From IMG/VR virus record IMGVR_UViG_3300013372_002424, positions 1 to 20,700 of that record: a DNA stretch of 20,700 nucleotides; one strand, written 5' to 3'. The stretch is from a virus. The stretch's first letter is position 1. Each line of letters starts with the position of its first letter. Position numbers and translations under genes: made by a program. The notes below the pieces were generated by a model. The model had not been told where the DNA came from. It searched no databases and worked only from the letters and a program-made list of their open reading frames with translations. This document shows positions 19,507 to 20,700 of the stretch, piece by piece.

Positions 19507-20502
19507 ATGGAACTCCCATATAGTTATATAATACAACAAATCTACACCTATTGTAGAAGACCATTATATAAAAAATCTAATGGGATATACAATGCAGAGT
19601 GTTGTATTTGCAATGAAGGCACTAGCAGTGGTAAAAAAAGAAGGTTGTTTTATTACCCTAAAGAACATAGATTTCAATGTTTCAATTGTTCTAAATCTTG
19701 GACTGAAATAAATTGGTTGAAATTGGTTAGTCGTAAAAGCTTTTTAGATATCAAAAAGGAGTCGGCAAGTTACGAAAATACACCAACTACTCATATAGAC
19801 ACGAGTAAAACTGAAGAAAGACAGATACCTCCAATACCTTTTGACAGTGTTAATTTAACAGATAATGAATCTTGTGAGTTTTATATCAACAAAGGAGGAA
19901 AATATTCAGCTATAAAAAAGGCTATAGAATATTGTAATAAACGAAGATTGTTTACTGCTATTAACAAACCCAAGTCTATATATTTCTCGTTTAATGATTT
20001 TATACATAAGAACAGAATAATAATACCGTTTTATTCTATGGACGGTAAGGTGTCTTATTATCAAAGTAGAACATTAAATTCTGATGAATATCCGAAATAT
20101 TTGAGTAAAGGTGGATGTAAAACATTATACGGAATTTACAATGTAGATGTGGATATTCCGTATTTGTTTTTATTTGAAGGTGCTATTGATGCAATGTTCG
20201 TGAAGAATGGATTGGCAATGTCAGGATTAGAATTAACATTAGAACAATCCAAGGAACTTTCTAGATTCTTAGGAATGGAGGTAATCTATGTGTTCGACAA
20301 CGATAAAAATAATAAAGAGGTAGCAGATAAAATCCGTAAAGCGATTAAGTCAGGTAAAAGAATTTTCGTGATGCCAGATAAATTCGACAAATATAAAGAC
20401 ATAAACGAAATTTGCACCAGTTTAAAGATAGACGAATTCCCTTGGAAGTTTATAGTAGAAAACTCGTATGAGGGTGCTAGAGCCTTATTGAAGTCGGGAT
20501 AA
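19507..20502 (+). CDS. 61: gp61-like DNA primase
   Basis: A 331-aa protein; T4 gp61 is 342 aa. The N-terminal zinc finger has C32-x2-C35 and, after a basic loop, R-F-Q-C-F-N-C with C58-x2-C61. K-N-R-I-I-I-P-F-Y at 168-176 and the Y-P-K-Y-L-S segment at 195-200 belong to the DnaG-type catalytic core. The TOPRIM domain shows L-F-E-G-A-I-D-A at 222-229 (E224) and F-D-N-D at 263-266 (D264, D266). It should synthesise RNA primers for lagging-strand replication together with a gp41-type helicase (known for T4). It stands alone with its own promoter and ends 4 bp from a converging gene. Confidence 0.92.
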   Translation: MELPYSYIIQQIYTYCRRPLYKKSNGIYNAECCICNEGTSSGKKRRLFYYPKEHRFQCFNCSKSWTEINWLKLVSRKSFLDIKKESASYENTPTTHIDTSKTEERQIPPIPFDSVNLTDNESCEFYINKGGKYSAIKKAIEYCNKRRLFTAINKPKSIYFSFNDFIHKNRIIIPFYSMDGKVSYYQSRTLNSDEYPKYLSKGGCKTLYGIYNVDVDIPYLFLFEGAIDAMFVKNGLAMSGLELTLEQSKELSRFLGMEVIYVFDNDKNNKEVADKIRKAIKSGKRIFVMPDKFDKYKDINEICTSLKIDEFPWKFIVENSYEGARALLKSG

Positions 20503-20506
20503 GGTG

Positions 20507-20700
20507 TTATTTGGCCTCTTCTGTGGCTTCTACAGCCTCTTCTGAGGGTAATATATCTTCTGGAATGTCAGTGGAGGGTAAATCCCCATCAAAGCCATTT
20601 AATCGAAAATCTACAGCTTTCGTGAATTTCTCACGGAGATTTTTAATTGGACGCATCTCTCCATTCTCTTCTATGACTTTAAGGCGATTATATTCGGATT
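20507..20700 (-). CDS. C-terminal end of an unidentified leftward gene (partial)
   Basis: An open leftward frame enters from the right edge and ends at TAA 20507-20509, giving 64 codons. It starts within S-E-Y-N-R-L-K-V-I-E-E-N-G and ends in an acidic tail (S-E-E-A-V-E-A-T-E-E-A-K). The middle reads R-P-I-K-N-L-R-E-K-F-T-K-A-V-D-F-R-L. No start is in the window and no family is recognised. It converges on the primase gene with only 4 bp between stops and no obvious terminator hairpin. Confidence 0.7.
   Translation of the reverse strand, partial: SEYNRLKVIEENGEMRPIKNLREKFTKAVDFRLNGFDGDLPSTDIPEDILPSEEAVEATEEAK

Noticed and set aside
1-20700. tRNA genes, CRISPR arrays, insertion sequences or integrase attachment sites
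   Set aside because: No cloverleaf-like sequence, regularly spaced repeats with unique spacers, transposase or integrase, or terminal inverted repeats were seen on reading both strands.

Overview
The window is AT-rich and tightly packed, with short or overlapping gene boundaries. It reads as part of a large T4-like myovirus (Caudoviricetes) genome. The anchor genes are a UvsY-like recombination mediator, the UvsW helicase, the late sigma factor gp55, the gp47 (SbcD-like) recombination nuclease subunit and a gp61-type primase with a zinc finger and a TOPRIM domain. The host cannot be named from sequence. The low GC, the mixed use of Shine-Dalgarno sites and the family resemblances fit a phage of a low-GC, possibly marine, bacterium. 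No capsid, tail, tRNA, integrase or CRISPR features are visible.

Layout. Positions 1-13059 form one leftward block. It opens at the divergent promoter region near 13060-13115 with uvsY, uvsW, a small Cys-rich ORF, gene 55 and gene 47. After gene 47 come twelve translationally coupled genes (9347 down to 1, running off the left edge): eleven glycosyltransferases or glycosyltransferase-like proteins of several fold families (GT2-like, GT11-like and GT23-like fucosyltransferases, GT32, GT77-like, exostosin-like) and one SAM-dependent methyltransferase. In many T4-like phages gene 46 lies close to gene 47, so the cluster looks like an accessory island placed downstream of gene 47 inside a core replication/recombination operon. 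Positions 13116-20502 form a rightward block of small accessory genes: a Lys-rich-tailed protein, a GIY-YIG-like nuclease, a tandem zinc-finger protein, several unknowns, a truncated receiver-like ORF, a P-loop kinase-like protein, a PD-(D/E)XK nuclease, proline/alanine-rich small proteins and the primase. One leftward membrane-protein gene (18586-18924) is embedded in this block. Another leftward gene enters from the right edge (20507-20700).

Regulation. Two promoter types recur just ahead of start codons. One is a T4-late-like [TA]TAAATA box. The other is a sigma70-like pair with a constant 16-bp spacer (TTGAtt/TTGAaa - 16 - TATAAT). Both sit so close to the ATG that many predicted mRNAs would have leaders of 0-12 nt, which fits the near absence of Shine-Dalgarno sites at those genes. 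Inside the coupled leftward operon, some starts do have good Shine-Dalgarno sites (1550, 4764, 9347, 12629).

How the parts fit. Recombination and late-transcription genes share an operon with the glycan-building genes, so the glycosyltransferases may be made with or after replication functions. Their product could be a methylated, fucose-type glycan on virion proteins, modified DNA or a host-surface glycan. Several small proteins behind late-type boxes start with a short amphipathic segment ending in an [L/I]-x-E site. This resembles the capsid-targeting sequence of T4 internal proteins and suggests packaged internal proteins.
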